Source of the DNA: Providencia vermicola
Lineage (GTDB): Bacteria; Pseudomonadota; Gammaproteobacteria; Enterobacterales; Enterobacteriaceae
Assembly (NCBI RefSeq): GCF_020381325.1
Contig: NZ_JAGSPI010000005.1
Span: 186,001 to 250,000 of the forward strand
Length of the DNA: 64,000 nucleotides
Reading direction: 5' to 3'
Both the position numbers and the translations under genes were made by a program. The notes under the pieces are model-generated. The model did no database searches, was not told the DNA's origin, and saw only the letters and a list, made by a program, of their open reading frames with translations. Shown in pieces: positions 62,108 to 64,000 of this stretch (position 1 is the stretch's first letter; each line of letters starts with the position of its first letter).

Positions 62108-64000
62108 ATGAAAAAAAGCGTAAACATGTCTTTTCATGCAGGAACACCCACAATACAAGTTACGGATAATCGGGGCTTGACTATCCGCCATCTACAGTAT
62201 TATCGGGAACCCAAACAACCCACAGATCTCGATGAACGAGTCACATTACAGCAGTTAAATATACAGGGGTATTTAGTCAGTTCAGCTGATCCTCGGTTAG
62301 GCTTAAGCAAGATAAACAACATTATTTCCCTCTATAATTTAATGGGGGAGACCCTGTTCACTCATGGGGTTGATGTGGGGGATTCCGCTGCGCTAAATGA
62401 TATTGAGGGACGTTTATTATTTAGCATTGACGCGAATGGCGTTCGTCGAACTTGCCGATATGAGGTAAAAACGACGTTGGGTCGGCCTATCAGCATCTCG
62501 GAACAAATTAAAAACGAAGCGCCTTATATCAGCGAATGCTTTATTTATGCAGGTTCCTCCATCGACGAACAAAAAGCAAATTTGGCGGGGGCCTGTATTG
62601 GTCACTATGATACAGCGGGGTTATTAGTATTAAAACAGGTTTCCCTTCAAGGGAAGCCGTTGTTAACGACTCGTCAGTTTATACTGAAAATTGAAGAGAG
62701 GAAAACGGATGTTAATTGGAGTAATGGTGAAGAAAAACAAAAGCTTGAAACAGAAGAATACTGCCATCAAATACACGTTGATGCCACAGGGAGTTTACTG
62801 AAATCTATCGATGCGAAAGGCCACCAGCAACGCTATGCATACAATATTACTGGGCAACTTAAACATCATTGGCTAACTATTAATGGTCAAAAAGAGCGCT
62901 CAGTGATTCAATCGGTTGAATATTTAGCAACAGGGCAAAAACAGCAAGAAGAATTGGGTAATCGTGTGCTCACACAGTATGAATATGAGCCACAAACACA
63001 GCGTTTATTGTGCGTCAAAACACAACGGCCTAATACTCATCCGCTAGGCTTCAAACTTTTCCAAGACATCCATTATGAATATGATCCTGTGGGAAATAGG
63101 GTAAGTATGCGTAATGATGCAGAAAAAACGCATTTTTGGCGTAACCAAAAAATATCCCCTGAACAGTGCTATCAATATGATTCATTATACCAACTGGTTA
63201 GCGCAACAGGGCGTGAAATGGCAAATATTGGGCAACAACATCATCAAATACCTCACTATGTGCTTTTTGATAATGCAACTTATACCCAATATATTCGGCA
63301 TTATGTTTATGACCGAGGAGGAAACCTAACCAAAATCCATCACCATTCTCCTGCCACCAATCAAAGTTATATAACGCAAATGACGGTGAGCGATAAAAGT
63401 AACCGTGCCATCAGCACGTCATTAGTCACAGAATCGAACCAGGTTGATGATTTTTTTACTTTAAATGGCCAGCAAAAACAGCTGATGAAAGGGCAATATC
63501 TCAATTGGAACCCGCGTCAGGAATTAAAGCATGTTTCCAGCCTAAGCTTGAATGAACATTATCGTTATGACAGTGCAAGTCAGCGTGTTTTCAAAATGAG
63601 TCAACAAGATCATTCTTGTGTCCAAACAAGGTATTTAACGGATTTGGAAGTCAACATTACACAACGAAACGACATCATAAAAGAGCGTTTACAGGTCGTT
63701 AACATCGGGGGGGAAGATAATGTTCAAGTGCACGTTTTACACTGGGAGGACAACGCGCCGGATGGTATCAAGAATAATTTATGGCGTTACAGCCTCGATT
63801 TTTGGGCTGGTAATGGGGGTTTAGAGTTAGATGAAGAGGGGAGAATTATCAGCCAAGAGGAGTTTTATCCCTATGGTGGTACAGCTGTTTGGTTGGCAAG
63901 TAATCAGGTAGAAGCTGATTATAAAACACGACGTTATTCGGGGAAAGAACGTGATAAGACTGGGTTGTATTATTACGGTTACCGCTATTACCAACCGTGG
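62108..64000 (+). CDS. Tc toxin TcC component (TccC-like RHS protein), partial
   Basis: An open frame of 631 codons that runs off the right edge. The start ATG at 62108 has GGGGAG just upstream and lies 13 bp after TcB. RHS/YD-type shell repeats are seen throughout: QYEYEPQTQRLL, HYEYDPVGNRVSM, CYQYDSLYQLVSATGRE, HYVYDRGGNLTKI, HYRYDSASQRVFKM. It ends in RYSGKERDKTGLYYYGYRYY, the conserved RHS core end. In TccC proteins self-cleavage occurs a few dozen residues further on, and the variable C-terminal toxin (often an ADP-ribosyltransferase or another effector) follows; that part is outside the window. Confidence 0.93.
   Translation, partial: MKKSVNMSFHAGTPTIQVTDNRGLTIRHLQYYREPKQPTDLDERVTLQQLNIQGYLVSSADPRLGLSKINNIISLYNLMGETLFTHGVDVGDSAALNDIEGRLLFSIDANGVRRTCRYEVKTTLGRPISISEQIKNEAPYISECFIYAGSSIDEQKANLAGACIGHYDTAGLLVLKQVSLQGKPLLTTRQFILKIEERKTDVNWSNGEEKQKLETEEYCHQIHVDATGSLLKSIDAKGHQQRYAYNITGQLKHHWLTINGQKERSVIQSVEYLATGQKQQEELGNRVLTQYEYEPQTQRLLCVKTQRPNTHPLGFKLFQDIHYEYDPVGNRVSMRNDAEKTHFWRNQKISPEQCYQYDSLYQLVSATGREMANIGQQHHQIPHYVLFDNATYTQYIRHYVYDRGGNLTKIHHHSPATNQSYITQMTVSDKSNRAISTSLVTESNQVDDFFTLNGQQKQLMKGQYLNWNPRQELKHVSSLSLNEHYRYDSASQRVFKMSQQDHSCVQTRYLTDLEVNITQRNDIIKERLQVVNIGGEDNVQVHVLHWEDNAPDGIKNNLWRYSLDFWAGNGGLELDEEGRIISQEEFYPYGGTAVWLASNQVEADYKTRRYSGKERDKTGLYYYGYRYYQPW

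Noticed and set aside
1-64000. CRISPR arrays, tRNA, rRNA and insertion sequences
   Set aside because: I looked for regularly spaced repeats, the conserved T-loop sequence of tRNAs and transposase motifs and saw none. This was by eye; a covariance-model scan could still find a divergent small RNA.

Overview
The window looks like a chromosomal stretch of an AT-rich member of the Enterobacterales, most likely Providencia or a close relative in the Morganellaceae. This is inferred from enterobacterial core genes (yqhD-, alkB-, yaiI-, selU- and yjbD-like genes and the yehI-L-M-P-Q cluster), from low overall GC, and from very AT-rich accessory blocks carrying insecticidal-type toxins. I saw no rRNA, tRNA, insertion sequence or CRISPR array.

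Layout: (1) 1-254, start of a yqhD-like gene on the minus strand. (2) 501-7757, a 2418-residue toxin with a C80 cysteine protease domain, a second C80-like domain without its catalytic residues, a TcdA/TcdB-type pore region and RTX repeats. (3) 7934-13069, small metabolic and regulatory genes: a multi-cluster ferredoxin, an alpha/beta hydrolase, a deletion scar that fused the remnants of a divergent LysR/MFS pair, a phosphoesterase, and a RidA/PLP-dehydratase/YheO-type regulator operon. (4) 13460-24151, the five-gene yehI-L-M-P-Q operon (DUF4132, MoxR AAA+ ATPase, TIKI/TraB-like DUF5682, VWA, SWIM), widely conserved but without a known function. (5) 24148-38257, mainly housekeeping and efflux genes: PecS/PecM-like and TetR/MFS divergent pairs with visible operators, alkB, an aldolase-type PLP enzyme, yaiI, a LysE exporter, a second AceE-type pyruvate dehydrogenase E1 with a truncated AceE-like companion and a MarR regulator, selU and yjbD.

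(6) 38376-64000 is an AT-rich virulence block. It opens with a small ribbon-helix-helix-like gene pointing away from a complete eleven-gene type IVb pilus operon (39204-50055). The gene order of that operon matches cofA-B-C-D-E-F-G-H-I-J-P of CFA/III and the longus pilus of enterotoxigenic E. coli. A strong terminator follows, then a Tc toxin operon: TcA (50489-57652), TcB (57697-62094) and TcC (from 62108, cut by the window end just where the RHS core ends and the variable toxin domain should begin).

Together the pilus, the Tc toxin and the C80/pore/RTX toxin suggest an animal- or insect-associated lifestyle. The best candidates for new biology are the protease/pseudo-protease toxin, the truncated AceE-like pseudoenzyme that appears to share an operator motif with a full AceE-like gene, the yeh system, and the cof-type pilus next to a Tc toxin.
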